Source of the DNA: Sciurus carolinensis
Lineage: Eukaryota > Chordata > Mammalia > Rodentia > Sciuridae
Direction of reading: 5' to 3'
Assembly: GCF_902686445.1 (NCBI RefSeq)
Contig: NC_062213.1
Location: forward strand, 36,902,741-36,966,740
Length of the DNA: 64,000 nucleotides
Shown piece after piece: positions 1 to 12,825 of this stretch. The notes beneath the pieces are model-generated. The model did no database searches and had not been told where the DNA came from. It saw only the letters and a program-made list of their open reading frames with translations. Position numbers and translations under genes: made by a program. Within the stretch, counting starts at the first letter, position 1. Every line of letters starts with the position of its first letter.

Positions 1-119
1 GTGAATACATCTAGGGAGTATTTTAGCTCCTTTTGAAAGCCGAATGTTCTGCTCAATGACATTTACCACTTTGTGATCATCTGTTCTTGCTGTAAATCTA
101 AAACCATGTTCTCCAAATT

Positions 120-121
<2 letters not shown>

Positions 122-155
<34 letters not shown>
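122..155. repeat. (CT)n microsatellite
   Basis: Uninterrupted CT dinucleotide run of about 17 units, flanked by ordinary unique sequence. Likely length-polymorphic. Confidence 0.95.
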
Positions 156-158
<3 letters not shown>

Positions 159-689
159 TGCCCTGTAGCCCACGTAAAAGCTAGGTTTCCATTATGATGG
201 GTCTTGGCACAGTATCACATTCAAGGAAATATCCAACAATCCAAATCAATTAGAAAAATCACTTCAAATATTTGTTGTGTCTCTCAAATATCATTAAATG
301 GGCATTCTTAAAAAATACCTTTTCTCTCCGTCATGGTCCAATCACATGCTGCAGTTGCTTGATGCTTTCTTCACATGCAATCTCACTTCTAACTGACTTC
401 TCCATTTCTTTTCTACGGGACACACATTGTCTCATGTTCCCTTTCACCCATCTTCCCATAAGCCCCCACACTACACAGGGTACTTCTTGCCTCCCCTGGG
501 GAATAGTTTAAGCATCTCTTGAGGAATTTTCTCATAGCTGGACTCACACAATTAGAGAAAAACCCTAAAGCTGATCTGACAACAATAGTATACCCTCCTT
601 AGAAGCAGGAGGGGATGAGGAAGAACTTGTACAGTCACATGTTAATCATTTTGTCCCTGTCACAGATAATGCTGTTAGCAATAACAATA
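156..689. other. Unique non-coding stretch
   Basis: No gene or repeat family recognised. The longest open frame (272-511 plus) has no recognisable domain and looks like chance. Confidence 0.5.
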
Positions 690-905
690 GCAACCCATAA
701 GTATATGTTGACTGCAGGTCAGACCCTGTTCTAAGCATTTGTATTTATAGTCAATGAATCCTCATAACCTTATAAATTAATTAATATTATCAAGTTGTTT
801 TAGACAAAGAGACTGAAATAGAAATGTTTTAAGTAACTTTCTCAGTGTCTCATAGCAAGTGACAGAGCTGGAATTTGAACAAAGTGGTCAGTCTAGTTCT
901 AGTTT
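690..905 (+). repeat. Old MIR/L2-age interspersed repeat
   Basis: Order of motifs matches a common old mammalian repeat: 'ctgttctaagcatttg', 'aatcctcataacctta', a degenerate 'gacaaagagactgaaa', then 'agtgacagagctggaatttgaac'. Family name not resolved by eye. Confidence 0.55.
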
Positions 906-947
906 GGGTTTTTAACTACTGTAGTATACTGCTTTTATGTGTATATA

Positions 948-1281
948 CAGTTGTCCCTCAGCATCTATGGGGAATTAATCCAGGATCCCCTTCAGTTACT
1001 AAAATCTTCAGATGCTCAAGTCCCCTATAGAAAGTGACATATTATTTACATATAATCTACTCACATCCTCCTGTGTATTTTAAATCATCTCTAGATTACT
1101 TAAAATACCTAATGCAATGTAAATGCTATATAAATAGTTGTCATACTGTAGTGTTTAGGGAATAATGACATTAAAAAATCTTTACCTGTTCATTACAGAT
1201 AGGATTTTTTTCCAGAGTATTTTCAAAGTGTGGTTGATTGAATCTACAGTTGCAGAACCTGTGGATACAAAAAGTCAACTG
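948..1281 (+). mobile_element. MER2-like (Tigger-type) DNA transposon, complete
   Basis: Element of 334 bp beginning CAGTTGTCCCTCAG and ending AAGTCAACTG, so the termini are inverted (CAGTTG/CAACTG). It is flanked by TA on both sides (946-947 and 1282-1283), the TcMar target duplication. The interior ('aaatcatctctagattactt', 'gtttagggaataatgaca') matches what I know of MER2. Non-autonomous: no transposase frame. Confidence 0.85.
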
Positions 1282-1283
1282 TA

Positions 1284-2099
1284 TATACACATGTACACAT
1301 ATATACTTGTTTAAAATGTTACATATTGCATGTAACGTTTCAAATTTCTCTTATGGGCAGTGTAGAGCAAGAACTTGAAAACAAGGCAAAGTGTCAATTT
1401 TTAGGAGTTACTTCTTTTAATGAAAGCCCATTATTTCAGGGGACTTTGTGCTATTCTCTGTGTCGGTCTACCTGTGGAATCTTCTTGATGTAGGCCTTGG
1501 AGTTGCTTTTAGTACTCTTGTTATGCGAAAGGCCTGTTTTGACAAGGTCAGTGGAAAGACGTAATCCATCTCAGAATCTGGAGTACATATCTAGTTTAAA
1601 AAGGGATTTGATGGGATACTGACAGGGAGAATCTGAGCCTTTAAAGAAAAAGACTGGTGATTTAAGTTGCTTTTAGTCAATTTCTCAAGTAAACACACAC
1701 ATCCTGCCTGTGGTCTGGGTTTTTCTTAATGCATCGGCTTTTATCTTTTATATTGCTCTTGTGGACATGCGGATTTCTTGGTCTGGTTCATGTTTGCAGC
1801 CCAGAGACAGTATATGATGCATGGCTCAGATAAGAATCCCCTTTTCCTTTGGAAACATTGCTTGAGAGTTAGATATGTGGACACATCTTTCTTAGAGGAA
1901 AAAAAAAAGATGGACATTTTGTTTGCGTGTTTGTTTTGCTTGAGAAGAAAACGTCTAGCAATTTAGGTCACTCTTTAGAGTAAAAACTGACTTTAAAAAT
2001 ATCATTCAAATGTTCAGTGTGAAGCACTGCCTATACTCTGCCCTTCAAAGATGAGTGCCTGTTTTATAAAAAGGCAAAAGTCTTCTGGTTTTCTGCAGT
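1284..2099. other. Unique non-coding stretch
   Basis: AT-rich sequence with no recognised repeat. The short frame at 1778-1966 has no recognisable domain. Confidence 0.5.
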
Positions 2100-2235
2100 G
2101 GGAAAAAATGCTGGAATAGGAATCAGGAGACCTGAGGTCAAGGCCATGGCTACTGATAACCAGCTGCTGTGGGCTTATTACTTATCCTCTCTGAGTTGTA
2201 CTTCTTCATCTATAAAAAGAAGGTTTACATGAAAT
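2100..2235 (+). repeat. MIR SINE fragment
   Basis: 'caggagacctgaggtcaaggcc', then 'cttatcctctctgagttg' and 'cttcatctataaaaag' follow the MIR core in order. Diverged, truncated at both ends. Confidence 0.6.
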
Positions 2236-3475
2236 ACTTGCTAAATTTTTCTTCATAAATAAACACAAGATAAGTTTCTGTGCTAGATGAACTTGAAGAT
2301 CCTGCCATTCTGTGATGATATGACTGGAGGGGTTGTGGGCATGGATTCTCTCGCTCCTGCCAACTATTACCCCAGCTGGCTGGCTCAGGCTCAGACCTGC
2401 CCAGTTAGATCTTCTTTCCTTAGGATTAGGCACTTGTTAAAATTAAAATATTCCTGGAAGGATCTTTGTTAGCCATTTGCCATAATTATCTAGTTCATTT
2501 AATCCAATAATAGTCATTAGCATAAAAGATATTCAAGACTCTGAATTGACATGACAGTAAGATGTATTTGGAAAGGTGGAAATTTATAGATGAATGACAT
2601 ATAGTCCTGCCCTTGATGGATCTGTAACAACTGGTGAAGAATGGGCAGACCTTTGCAAATATCAGATAAGTGCTGTAAGAATTTGGGTGTTTAAAATGGA
2701 GAGATTGCTGTCAGCTGCAGTGATCATGTTTTTTGTTTATTTTTATTTTTAAAAATTGAGATGAGCCTTGAAGAAGGTTGACTACAAAAAAGACAGGTAC
2801 AGTCCTATAGTTTGGCATGAATCAAAGCTTCAAGGTGGGAATAGCCAACGCAGGTCAGGAAGTGAAGTCCAATGTATAAAGTGAAACCATAGTTCTCTAA
2901 AAATGGACGAAGAAAAAAATCATATTTAATGCATTAATTAATAAGGAAAGTTGATACTTCTTTTGCAATGGTAAATTTTAGGAAGTTTGTGTGGAATGTG
3001 TGGGTGGGATTTTTTTCAAGAGGAAAGAGCCGATAAGCCTCAGAGCTTTAGACCTCACCCCTTGAATGTTATGAGTGGGTGTTTTTAGAATTTGATCTGA
3101 TGGTCTTTCTAGGAATAAACGTTGAGTATAAATAATCTTACCAGTAAAAATAAGCGACTTGAGAAGAAAAAGGAAATGTTTGAGGCATCCTAAAATGAAG
3201 GACAGGAATTGGAATGCCCACTCATGTCTGGCTCTCTGGTTCCATAGATGTTCATCTTTGCCCCTTTCTTCTTCTGATTTTTCTAGCTCTCAAAATTGAA
3301 TAAAATTTCAAATGGTAAAAGACCATGGGTGCTTTTCTTTGTTATATTTAGGTTCTCATGTTTTAAAAAACTAGGGGAGCTAGAGAATCTGCCTGACTTC
3401 ACATTTCTTTGTCCTCTACCTAAATAAGGACACAGACAGTAAGTACCACATTGGGGTTGCCTGTAAAAGTTCTGA
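2236..3475. other. Unique non-coding stretch
   Basis: No gene or repeat family recognised across about 1.2 kb. Overlapping short frames on both strands are chance. Confidence 0.5.
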
Positions 3476-3990
3476 CTATCTATTGCTGCATTACAGATTA
3501 CTCCTAAACCTGGGGGTTGAACACACAATCATTTGTATATTTCACAGTTCTAGTCTGAACTGGTCTGGATGGAAAGATGCATTTCTGACCCAAGTGGCAT
3601 CAGCTGGAGCAGCTCAGCTGAAGGCCAGGGGATCAGCTGCCAAGCTAACTCATTCATATGGCTGGCAGGCTGATCCTGGCCAACTGGGAGCGGAAGGGAG
3701 GCTGGAAGTGTAGGGCAGCCCTCATTTCCTGGGCTCCTGGATCTGCCCACAGCCTCTTGGCTTCCATGCGGCAGGGTGACTGAGTTACAGAAGTGAGGAG
3801 GAGAGAGACTGAGAACGGACCAACTACAAGCTACATTGCCCCTTTAACCTGAATTGGTCAAAATTACCAGCACCATTACTACACTATTTGATTTTTTAAT
3901 CACTAAATCACTAAAGCCCTCCACATTCAAAAGAAGGGGAATTCAACTCCACTTTGAGATGTGAGAAATGGGACAGACTTTGTCAACATG
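3476..3990 (-). repeat. Old LTR-like interspersed repeat
   Basis: Contains 'ctatctattgctgcattacagatta', 'tatttcacagttctagtctg', 'gctaactcattcatatggctggcaggctg' and 'aggggaattcaactccac' in the order of a common old mammalian LTR-type repeat (MLT1/ERVL-MaLR-like, read antisense). Family assignment tentative. The frames over it are not genes. Confidence 0.4.
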
Positions 3991-4293
3991 TTTGAAAACC
4001 ACATAGCATCCATGGCATTCCTTCTTCTTCCCTCTTTAGTCGTGGCCGTAAACATTCCCAGGCCCATTCCTAGGATCTGGGACAGGGCCAGACAGTTCGC
4101 ACAGATGAGTGAAGCAGGGTGTGGGGCCAGCCAGGTAAGAGAGAGAGTGTGGTTCACCTAAAGCCGATGGACCCATCTTCCAAGCCACCAACCCAGAATG
4201 CCTATCTGGCTGGAGAGGTGGAAGTAACCACAGTGCTTTCCTGGACTTTGTGCTGTTGTCTGATCAGTCTCCTTAGTTATCTTTTGAGTTCTT

Positions 4294-4368
4294 TGTTTGT
4301 TATTTCCACAATCCCACAGTGCTGGGGACTTGAACCCGGGCCTCCAGCATGAGAGGCAGGCACTCTAC
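4294..4368 (-). mobile_element. ID-type SINE, antisense, truncated
   Basis: 'gtgctggggacttgaacccgggcctccagcatg' is the reverse of the ID core (tRNA-Ala-derived B-box region). The insertion lies between two perfect 15-bp copies of ATCTTTTGAGTTCTT (4279-4293 and 4369-4383), which proves a retrotransposition event. Only about 60 bp of the ID body are present. Confidence 0.85.
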
Positions 4369-4383
4369 ATCTTTTGAGTTCTT

Positions 4384-7300
4384 GATGGCTGATGATATAA
4401 ACCATGATGGGTCAGAAATGGAAAAATGCTTTGAGAGGATGTCCTCCCTCTTCGAAGTTGGTGTTAAATGACAGTTCTCAGCAAAGGACAGAATGCTGGA
4501 TTAAAGGGAGCACAGGACTGACCTTGTTTAGAGATTTTTTTTTTTTAATGCTCTAATAAAACAGTCTCTGGCTGAATCCTTTGGTACATAGTGCTCTAAA
4601 ATCCATGACGCTGACTCTGGTGTCCTCGGTCACGGGTCACTCAAGGGTGGTTGTCTAGAAGTTTTCCAGCCCTGTGTGCCCTGTGTGAGCTCTCAGCGGA
4701 GATGGGAAGCCTAGTCACAAGACAGATTCTGAGATGTTGACGGGAGCTACCTCCCTGGGTAGAGCTGTCTTGGGGGACACTGTCCAGCATAGAAGACCTT
4801 TCTTTTCTTTGCTAGGTGAGGACCAGCACTCCCTTCATCTTGTTCTGAATGAAACTTAATCAAGAGAATATTATAGAACTCTGTTTTCTTCAAATGGGTT
4901 CTGCATGGCTAAAGTTACATTAGATAGCTCCTGGTTTGTTTTTAATTTCAAATGTAGGGGAGAGAGGACATTGTAGATAGTCTGTTAAACCCTTTCCTCT
5001 GATGGAAAGAGCACGCCTCGGTGGTGGTTGATCTCCTGGGTTTCTGAGAGTTGTTTTTGAGTTATTTAGAAACAGCTGAATAATTTCCTTATTAAATTCC
5101 AAACCCCTTTTACCTAAGAGCTTCCACATTTATTAGTCATCTCTGTGGAGCAGGTTTTTACTTTCATTCTGAAAAGCTTACATCATCTCCTCTATAAATA
5201 ATACCATTTGATACCATAAGGACATATATTGCTCTACCAATATTTATTAAAATTATTTATGTAATGAAACCATCTGCTGGAAGAAGTCTACATCAATGCC
5301 ATTGCTCTTGGAAGCAGAGCTTGTTCTAGTGGATGTTGTGTTGGGGTTGTGGAATTGATATTTTAATTAATTACAGGGTTTTTTTTGGCATTAAAATCTT
5401 TAGAAAGTTTAAAGACTTAGAAATGAAGAACCGACCAAAGAATGAAAACTAAGTCCTTTTTATAAATAATACATAACCAGTTTGTTTCTTTTCTCTCACC
5501 CTGTTCCCTTGGTGTTCATGGTTTGTAGAAATGTCAGGTAGAGAAAGAAGATGCTGAAAATAATGTCACAGGCTTCAGCCAGAAAGAGGGCACTCAAGCA
5601 GATAATTCAGGAGAGTTTAAGGAAAGACCTATGTAGTCAAGGCCAAGGGAAACCAGCAAAGGATGAAGAACTCCTAGGCCTATGGGGCTGTTCAGAGGGA
5701 GCCAACATTTGGATACTGGTGAGGGTCAAGGGGAAGGGCTGTCTTTAGTAGAGGAACACATCCACCCACCAGGAAAATGGTCAGAGAGTAGTCCCTTCAG
5801 TGTCTCTTCCAGGTGTAGATAGCTTCACTGGAAGAAAATCCCAACCAAAACCCAGACAGAGAGCTTCCTTAAGCTGATTGCCACATTTTGTAAAACTGAG
5901 CCATCTTGGGTACAGAGCAGTCTGGAGAAGAGCAGAGAGTGAATTTGAAGGGGGTCAATGGAAAATATCTATCACAATAGATGAACTCAGCCCTATAGCT
6001 TTGGTTTATAATTTTTTTTTTTTTTTCCTCCACAAAGACAGACTCATCAGATGGGTTTAGGTGCATGGTGAATTTAAACAAGTTTCCCTCTAATAGGACC
6101 AGGGTGAAAATCACAGTGCATAAAATTCCTATCAAAATTTCATCAGTTCTGGGACAAAGGGAATTTGAGATTGTACTTCTGGTTTTCTCCAGGTCATGGC
6201 ACAGGGGTGCAGAGAGATCAGGTATTTGGAATAAATCTTTCATTAATAAAAAGGAGATCTTAGTTATGTACCAGGATACAAACCATTGGTAGAGCTCCTG
6301 GGATGGATAAGGGGAGAAGACAAAGAGGAAATATGTCCATCGGTTAGATCATAACACCCCTCACTACCTGGAGACAGAGGGGTAAGACCTCAGAGAGAAG
6401 TGGACTCCCATGATAACCGTGCCCCAAAGAGAGAGCAGTTTGTGAGAAGCACTCAGTCTGTATCTCAGAAGTATATTTTTTCTGGTAAAATCTAATGACT
6501 TGGGGGTTTAGAACTATGCACACTGTGGGTTATTTCTCCTTTTACAATGGAATTGTCCATACTCTGCATACCCAGTGGGTTCAAGCCACCTAAGATGGAG
6601 GAGAAGAGCATGTGTGTATAGAGCCCTGCACAGTTTTTAATATGTACCAACATGTGAGGTCTCAGAACAGAGGACACATGCAAATGGTATGTGAAAATTT
6701 TAAAGTAAAGAAATCACAGGGGTTTTTCAAGACTCTAATCTTTCATAAGAAGCCCAACTGTTTGTGTAATGACTTTCAGCTTATATGGTGGGCTTGTGGT
6801 GTTTCCTACTCAATCTCTTGCATTCTGAAGTACAGAAGGACCTGTTCTGTGTCAAACTCAGGGTGCCTTTTGGGGAAAAATAAAAGTGTCTAAAAGTGGT
6901 TTCAGTGTCTTTAGCTTTGGGATGAAGCTGACTTCTTTAAAAAAAAAAAAAAAGAAAAGAAAAAAAGGATGTGAATTTCCCTCCAACACTAGTAGTTAGC
7001 ATACATCAAGTGCTGTGTTTAGAAATAGAAATATTCACATAAATAGGTTATGGTCCAGAAAGGGGCCACGGACAGCAGGTGTAGCCAATTAAGACCCAGA
7101 GAGGTCAAGAAACTCCTTGTAGTCATCAATTTGAAAGTTACCTTAATTTGTCATGAACTTTAAATTCAAATATTCACAAAGGTAACTTTTGAGTAGGAGA
7201 ATAAATCAGTAGTGTTAATTGCACTTTTTAAATTCAACCATGAGAGAAATTAATCCTTTCATAAGAAGCTGGTTTTTTGAATGATGTTTTACAGCTGGAA

Positions 7301-9340
7301 CATTCCTTTTATTTTGTGGTGGAAAGAAAGGTTATACAATGTTTTTAATTAAAAGTTTTAATCTTTCATTCCCTTCTCTAAAAATATGCTCTGGAAGAAT
7401 ACTATTTTAAATGGGAGAAATATTTAGCTCATTAAAGCTAAAATAAAACTGTGTATAATCAGGAAATGAAATAATCAGATCAGACATCTGAAAGAACCCA
7501 CAAGATTTCTTGTATGTATGTATATAAGAAATTTGTACTGAGATCTGCTGTTTCCCGAGTAGGCACTAAGGAATTCTGGTCCTAACCAACAAGTTGGACA
7601 ATTTCTATGTGTAAGGCTAGTTTGAGAAATATGAGGTTATTTCTTCCAATGAACTAATCTGATTACAGATATAAAACCAGTGACAAGTAATTGATACACT
7701 AGAATTAAATAACTGTTCAAATGAAGTAATGCCACACTGTTGTACATATTTATCGTCCATATTAATGACACAGGAATAAGTTCTTTATTCAGAAAAGAGA
7801 GAGATGGCCATGGAAAGTCCTGCAGTGACTTTGAGATGGAACTTGCATTGGGGTTCTAAGGATGAGCAGGACTTGGATCAATTTAGAAGGGCCTTGGGTA
7901 ATACAGTGGGGAAGCATGCAATTATGGAGCTTAAAGTAGACTGAGCTCTTCATGGCTTCTTAATCTGGACTGTGCTTGAATGCCACCCCGTGACTCGCTG
8001 ACTTCACAGGTGACCTGCTCTATTTCTGCACCGCTTTAGTCATCTGGAAGTTCTTTTGTCTGGTCTTCAGATGGAATCTCCCCCTCCCGCTTCAGTGTCC
8101 ACTTGAGTTTTTTCCTTGCAGAGAAAGTTGATTCCTCTTCCATATGTGAGCCCTTAAAACACGGGAAAAGGATTTATTTTGTGTCCCCTAAGTCTTCTTG
8201 CACTTCCCAGTCCTTCCAGTTGTGCCTCATTTTTCATTGCTTCTGGATAATCTGCCACCTTGACCACTTTTTTCTATGCACCCTGAGACCCTGCCTTCAC
8301 TCACTTACATTTCTCCTGAAAATCATGGGGCTGATTGTACCCCTGTTAAAAATTTTCAGCACCTAATCAGTGTCCACAGAATATATGCAGGGTCCCAGTT
8401 GACCTGGCAGCTGGGACGTAATTCCTCATAGGGTACCAAAAATGTTTGTGCCATGCACCCTGTTGGTCAAATGCCATCTGTACCAGAGGGTACAACTGCA
8501 ACGCAGCATCTTATGTGCATCCACCACGCCTCCTCTCTTCCCTGTGAGTGGATTTGGCTAAGCCCCGCCAAGGTTCTTAGAGGTCAGGGATGGAGGAGAG
8601 TGGAGTTCTGTGGTTGTGAGCTTTTCCCTGTTTTTTTGGCTTTGGAGAGGGAGCAAGACTATTGTCTGGGTGCCCTAGGCTCTGTATTTTGGTTGCCCTG
8701 GCCACTGTGGGTTGGCCTCTGCTGGTGCCAAGGCTGACATGGAATTGCCCTGACTTCCTTCCAGATTTGGCTTCAGCTCAGCTCTGTGTCCTGCTTCTCC
8801 CAGCAGCCAAGCCTTTGGCAAAAGCAAGGTTCACACCGCCCCTGCCCTGAGTGTGAGGTCAAGAGGGCCCTAAAGCCCTGATGTAACACAAAAGCTAACA
8901 CTGGCTGCCTTTCTGATTTTCATCACCCCCTGAAGCTAACAGGATCTTCTATGGCATTTAGATTGGCTGGGAAAAGAGGTTGGTTGCCAGGAAGACAGAT
9001 GACCGAGGCCTGCAGAATCCATCCTGAACGCTCTATAGATGGAGTTTCATTCACTTCTATTTTCTGCTTTCACTCTGTTTTATAATATCTGAGATGCTGC
9101 AGTCTAGCTCAGCCACACTTTTCTCAGCATTTTGAAAGAACTGTCTATAAATTCCAGGAAGAAGAATAGATCGTAGCTTTTGGCTTTCCTGAGATAACTC
9201 AGAATGCCTTCTTGCTTTCCTTGTTACTTTACAGTTGGTAGCGTGGCTTCTCTGCAGGGCCCGAAATGGAATTGCCCTGGCCTCGCTGCTGACCTCAGCG
9301 CAGACCTTATCTCATTCTAATATTCCTCATATGTGGTCAC
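4384..9340. other. Long stretch without recognised genes or clear repeats
   Basis: About 5 kb. There are A/T homopolymers near 6010 and 6939-6966. Open frames (for example 5869-6243 minus and 8453-8737 plus) show no domain, no splice-site logic and no codon bias that I can see. Some very old repeat remnants are probably present but were not identifiable. Confidence 0.45.
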
Positions 9341-9344
9341 TGAT

Positions 9345-9535
9345 TTGCTGTAAACTCCATGAGAGCTCCTGTACCCTATTTTTATTCTCTGTGCGTATCA
9401 TTTCCTGACATTCCTCAGATTTATTTGCAGATCTATCTTCAGCTGCATGAGAGTAGACGCATCATCGTTGTTCATTACTTGGTCCCAGCATTGGGCACGT
9501 GGTAGATGAGTAGTGGGATGAATGTCAAATGAACA
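9345..9535 (+). repeat. L2 3'-end fragment (old LINE)
   Basis: 'gctgtaaactccatgagagctc' followed by 'tggtcccagcattgggcacgtggtagatgag' matches the degenerate L2 tail pattern (chromosomal fossil). Confidence 0.45.
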
Positions 9536-10067
9536 TTAAATCATTCTTGGTGAAAAATGCATTCCTCTCTATACTTTGGAGGAGAACTGGCCCTATAACC
9601 TTTGTTAGGTTTTAGCAGAGATAGAAAGTTTTCCAGTGAAGCGCTGCCTGAAAGACGCCCTCCTGATTTCTTACTTAATACCCTGTGGCTGCTCACAGGC
9701 TCCTACCACCAGTGCCCACCTCTACTCTTGGAAACTTCTAGAATGAAAGCTGCCCCACCTTATACTTCCCTAGAATTTTGCTTTCCAAGCACTTGTGCCC
9801 ATTTGTATGTGGTCTGCACAGATTGAGGTGGGTTCTTTACCACGTGACAGATGTTTTTCTTCTCATCTTGTTCACGACACCTTCATCTCCTGAGCAACAG
9901 GGAAGCAGTTTCCTTATTTCTTAAGGGGCCATAGCATTCAGATCCAGGAATCTGACTTCAGACAGTTATACAGTTCCATCTGTTTTTTACCAAACACAGT
10001 TTTCTCTAAAGGGCTTGCCTTCCCTCCTTCCTTCTTTTCTCCCTCTCTGCCTCCCTCCCTCTCTTCA

Positions 10068-10190
10068 TCCAGCATTTGTTGAACGGCTACTGCATGCCTC
10101 GCCCTGTGCTAGGTGCTGGGGATGCAATGGGAATCTGGCAGCAGGGTGCTCACCCTCTCAGAGTTCCTGGTCCTGAATATTAATTAGAGA
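10068..10190 (+). repeat. Old mammalian interspersed repeat fragment
   Basis: 'catttgttgaacggctactgcatgcctcgccctgtgctaggtgctggggatgcaatggg' matches a widespread old mammalian repeat ('attgagcacctactatgtgcc..' type). Fragments of the same family are at 28160, 39425, 51205 and 61996. Confidence 0.55.
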
Positions 10191-10284
10191 CCCTACAGCA
10201 ACAAGCCCTCACCGCCACCACCGCACTCATGATACATGCTCCAGTTGAAGGTTTAGCTTCCATTTTAACAGCTGTCATTATACA

Positions 10285-10475
10285 GAGACAGTGGTGGAAT
10301 CCGATGGAGGCAGCCTGACATCTCACATTCCATTTATTCCACAGGCAGGTAATGTAATCTCTTAAGGCTTTAGGTTTCTCATTGGTAAATGGGGAACATG
10401 ATGGTATTCACCTGGCAGAATTCGTGGGAAGATATAACAAAATGCAATTTCTGGAAAATACTTAGAATAGAAATG
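10285..10475 (+). repeat. MIR SINE fragment
   Basis: 'aatctcttaaggctttaggtttctcattggtaaatggggaacatgatgg' followed by 'ttcgtgggaagatataacaaaatg' follows the MIR 3' half. Confidence 0.6.
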
Positions 10476-10569
10476 TGAGTAAGAGAAGGAGGATGGCGAT
10501 AGCCAGGAGCCCGGATGGAGCATTTGGAAGTTGTTTGACCTTGGTTATGACACAAATGCTCTTAATCTC

Positions 10570-10774
10570 TGTTTTAGTCAGCTTTTTTTTGCAGCTGTGA
10601 CTAAATGATCTGACCAGCACAATTATAGAGGAGGAAAGGTTTATTTGAGAGCTCACAGTTTCAGAGGTCTTAGTCCATAGAAGGCTGGCTCCATTCCTCA
10701 GGGCTCAAGGTGAGGCAGAAGAACATCATGGCAGAAGAGTGTGGCAGAGGGAAGCAGCTGCATCATCAGGAAGC

Positions 10775-10806
<32 letters not shown>

Positions 10807-11015
10807 ACTCTACTCTCCAGATACAAAATCTACCCCAAAGTCATACCCCAATTCCCACCTCCTCCAGCCACACCCTACCACTTCAATTAATCCCATTGGG
10901 GATTAATTCACTGATTGGGTTAAGACTCTTACAACCCAATCATTTCTTCTCTGAACCTTCCATCATTGTCCCACATGTGAGCTTTTGGGGGACACCTCAT
11001 ATCCAAACCATAACA
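10570..11015 (-). mobile_element. ERVL-MaLR-type solo LTR
   Basis: 446-bp LTR read antisense: plus-strand start TGTTTTAGTCAGC, end CCAAACCATAACA. A perfect 5-bp target duplication ATCTC flanks it (10565-10569 and 11016-11020). It has the TG...CA termini and 'tatggtttggat' motif of the MaLR group (THE1/MST/ORR1 relatives). No internal retroviral sequence is attached. A short GA run at 10777-10796 lies inside. The 110-codon frame over it (10710-11042) is not a gene. Confidence 0.85.
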
Positions 11016-11020
11016 ATCTC

Positions 11021-12145
11021 CAATTGCTTGGGCAAAGGATAATAGGATCTGCTTGAATTAACAGTGGGAGAAAAAAGAGGTTAACATAGTTGGAATACTT
11101 ATGAGTCTAATATTATGAACTTGAAAAATTTAGTATGTGTAGTCTGACAAGCACGCATGTGCATTTCTTTGGGGAGGGTTCAAATATTAGTATCTGGGCT
11201 AATGGTTACTGTATATATTGGGGTACACATCTCCTGAAATAAGAACACTACCGAGAGAAGACAAGGGGCCTATCGGGGACAGGAGACACATGCAGGAGGG
11301 AAGGAGAAAGAGAAGACAAAGCCGCTGGGCTTCCTCATTTCCTGCTCTATTTCCTGTGTTTTGCCCATTCCTTTTTTAGCCTTATCTTTGAATAATTGAA
11401 GATCCTCTTCAGTACCAGGACTAGGAAGTGCTATGCCCAATCACCTGTGCTGAACTAGGGTGAGTCGTGTGCGGCACACTCTGAGGACTGCTGTGCGTCA
11501 CACAGGAGGGATTTGTGACCATGATAGGGTGCAGGTCCCAACAGCACTGGTGACAGTTCTGGCTATGTAAGGGTTTCAGACTCCAGAAATGCTTGGAGCA
11601 GAGTGAACACTCCTGAAAGGACAGGGGCTCTGCTTCTGACTGTCCCCTGGGTATGCCCTTTAGTGGGGTGTTTGAAGTCATTTCAGAGCAGTTAAATGTG
11701 TCTAAGGGGCCAAGCTTCATTTCCCTCCTTGACAGGTTTGTTGCTTGAAAACTCAACTAATTTAAAAATTAGTTCTTCTTTTTTTTCCTTAAGTGCCTTT
11801 TTAGCAATCTGAGTACTGAAAATGACTCTCTGAGAAACTTCACAATAATTACCACAAAAATGTCTTAAGGAACAGAAAGTAGTTTCCCAATTCTCTTAGA
11901 ATCCTTTTTACTTTTCAGAAGAGGGATCCAAACATAGTTTAGAGTGTGAATATTGTATAAAAATAGTGTAGGACCAAAAGAGAAAAGAGAAGGTTGTTCT
12001 TCTGTATGAAAACACATGGAATGCTCACTGTATATCTCTTTTTTTCATTGCAACCATTTCTGGGGAATAGTTCATGCTGGGCAAACAGTTATTTCTCCTC
12101 TCCTGTCCTCCGATCACTTCCCTCCACTTTTTCAGAGAACTTGCA
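11021..12145. other. Unique non-coding stretch
   Basis: No gene or clear repeat recognised. The 111-codon minus frame at 11421-11756 has no recognisable domain. Confidence 0.45.
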
Positions 12146-12147
12146 TG

Positions 12148-12241
12148 GGACTGGGGTGCCACCCAGCCTAGAGCACGTGACTGGCATGTGTGAGCTCTGA
12201 ACTTGATCCCCACTGCACAGTAAACAAACAAACAAACAAAT
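12148..12241 (+). mobile_element. Diverged ID-type SINE
   Basis: 'gcctagagcacgtgactggcatgtgtgagctctgaacttgatccccactgcac' aligns to the ID body, followed by an (AAAC)n tail at about 12224-12239. 5' end poorly defined. Confidence 0.6.
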
Positions 12242-12457
12242 AAGAATGTGTATTTCTTATGTGTCTGTTTCTTCTTTAAATTTAAATTTCCATTAGAAAA
12301 AGAAAGATTTAGAAAAGATCACAGTGAGATGCAGTATGTGCTTGTTAACCTGTTATTTATAGGCATGGTAGGGCCCCTTCTCCCGACTTCCCAATACTAA
12401 TCCCAACCACCCTTCCCACTCCTTCCTGACTCCTGTTCCTTTGCCTTGTATACTTTT

Positions 12458-12659
12458 GAAGGTGGGTACTGGGACTGAACTCAGGGGCACTTGACCTCTG
12501 AGCCACATCCCCAACCCAATTTTGTATTTTATTTAGAGACAAGGTCTCGTTGAGTTGCTTAGCACCTCACTGTTGCTGAGGCTGGCTTTGAACTTGCAGT
12601 TCCCCTGCCTCGGCCTCCCGAGCTGCTAGGATTATAGTCATGCACCACCGTGTCTGGCT
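12458..12659 (-). mobile_element. B1-dID composite SINE
   Basis: Antisense composite: ID half first ('ggggcacttgacctctgagccacatccccaaccc'), then 7SL-derived half ('gcctcggcctcccgagctgctaggatta...gcaccaccgtgtctggc'). A perfect 15-bp duplication GCCTTGTATACTTTT flanks it (12443-12457 and 12660-12674). 7SL+ID dimers of this type are known from squirrel-related rodents and are a main reason for the taxon call. Confidence 0.9.
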
Positions 12660-12689
12660 GCCTTGTATACTTTTACACTGTCCGGGTTT

Positions 12690-12825
12690 CTACTGCATTT
12701 CCCTCCTTTACTAGACTGCAATCCCATGAGGGTAAGAGAGTAGATTACTCTGTTTACATTGGTTTAAAGAGGCCTGGCCCAGTGCCTAGCACATAGTAGG
12801 AGCTCTATTTATGTTGTCAAATAAC
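12690..12825 (+). repeat. L2 3'-end fragment
   Basis: 'tagactgcaatcccatgagggtaagagag' then 'cctggcccagtgcctagcacatagtaggagctctatttatg' is the L2 tail. Confidence 0.65.

Noticed and set aside
10710..11042. 110-codon frame
   Set aside because: It lies within a solo LTR, with its Arg/Glu run from a GA microsatellite.
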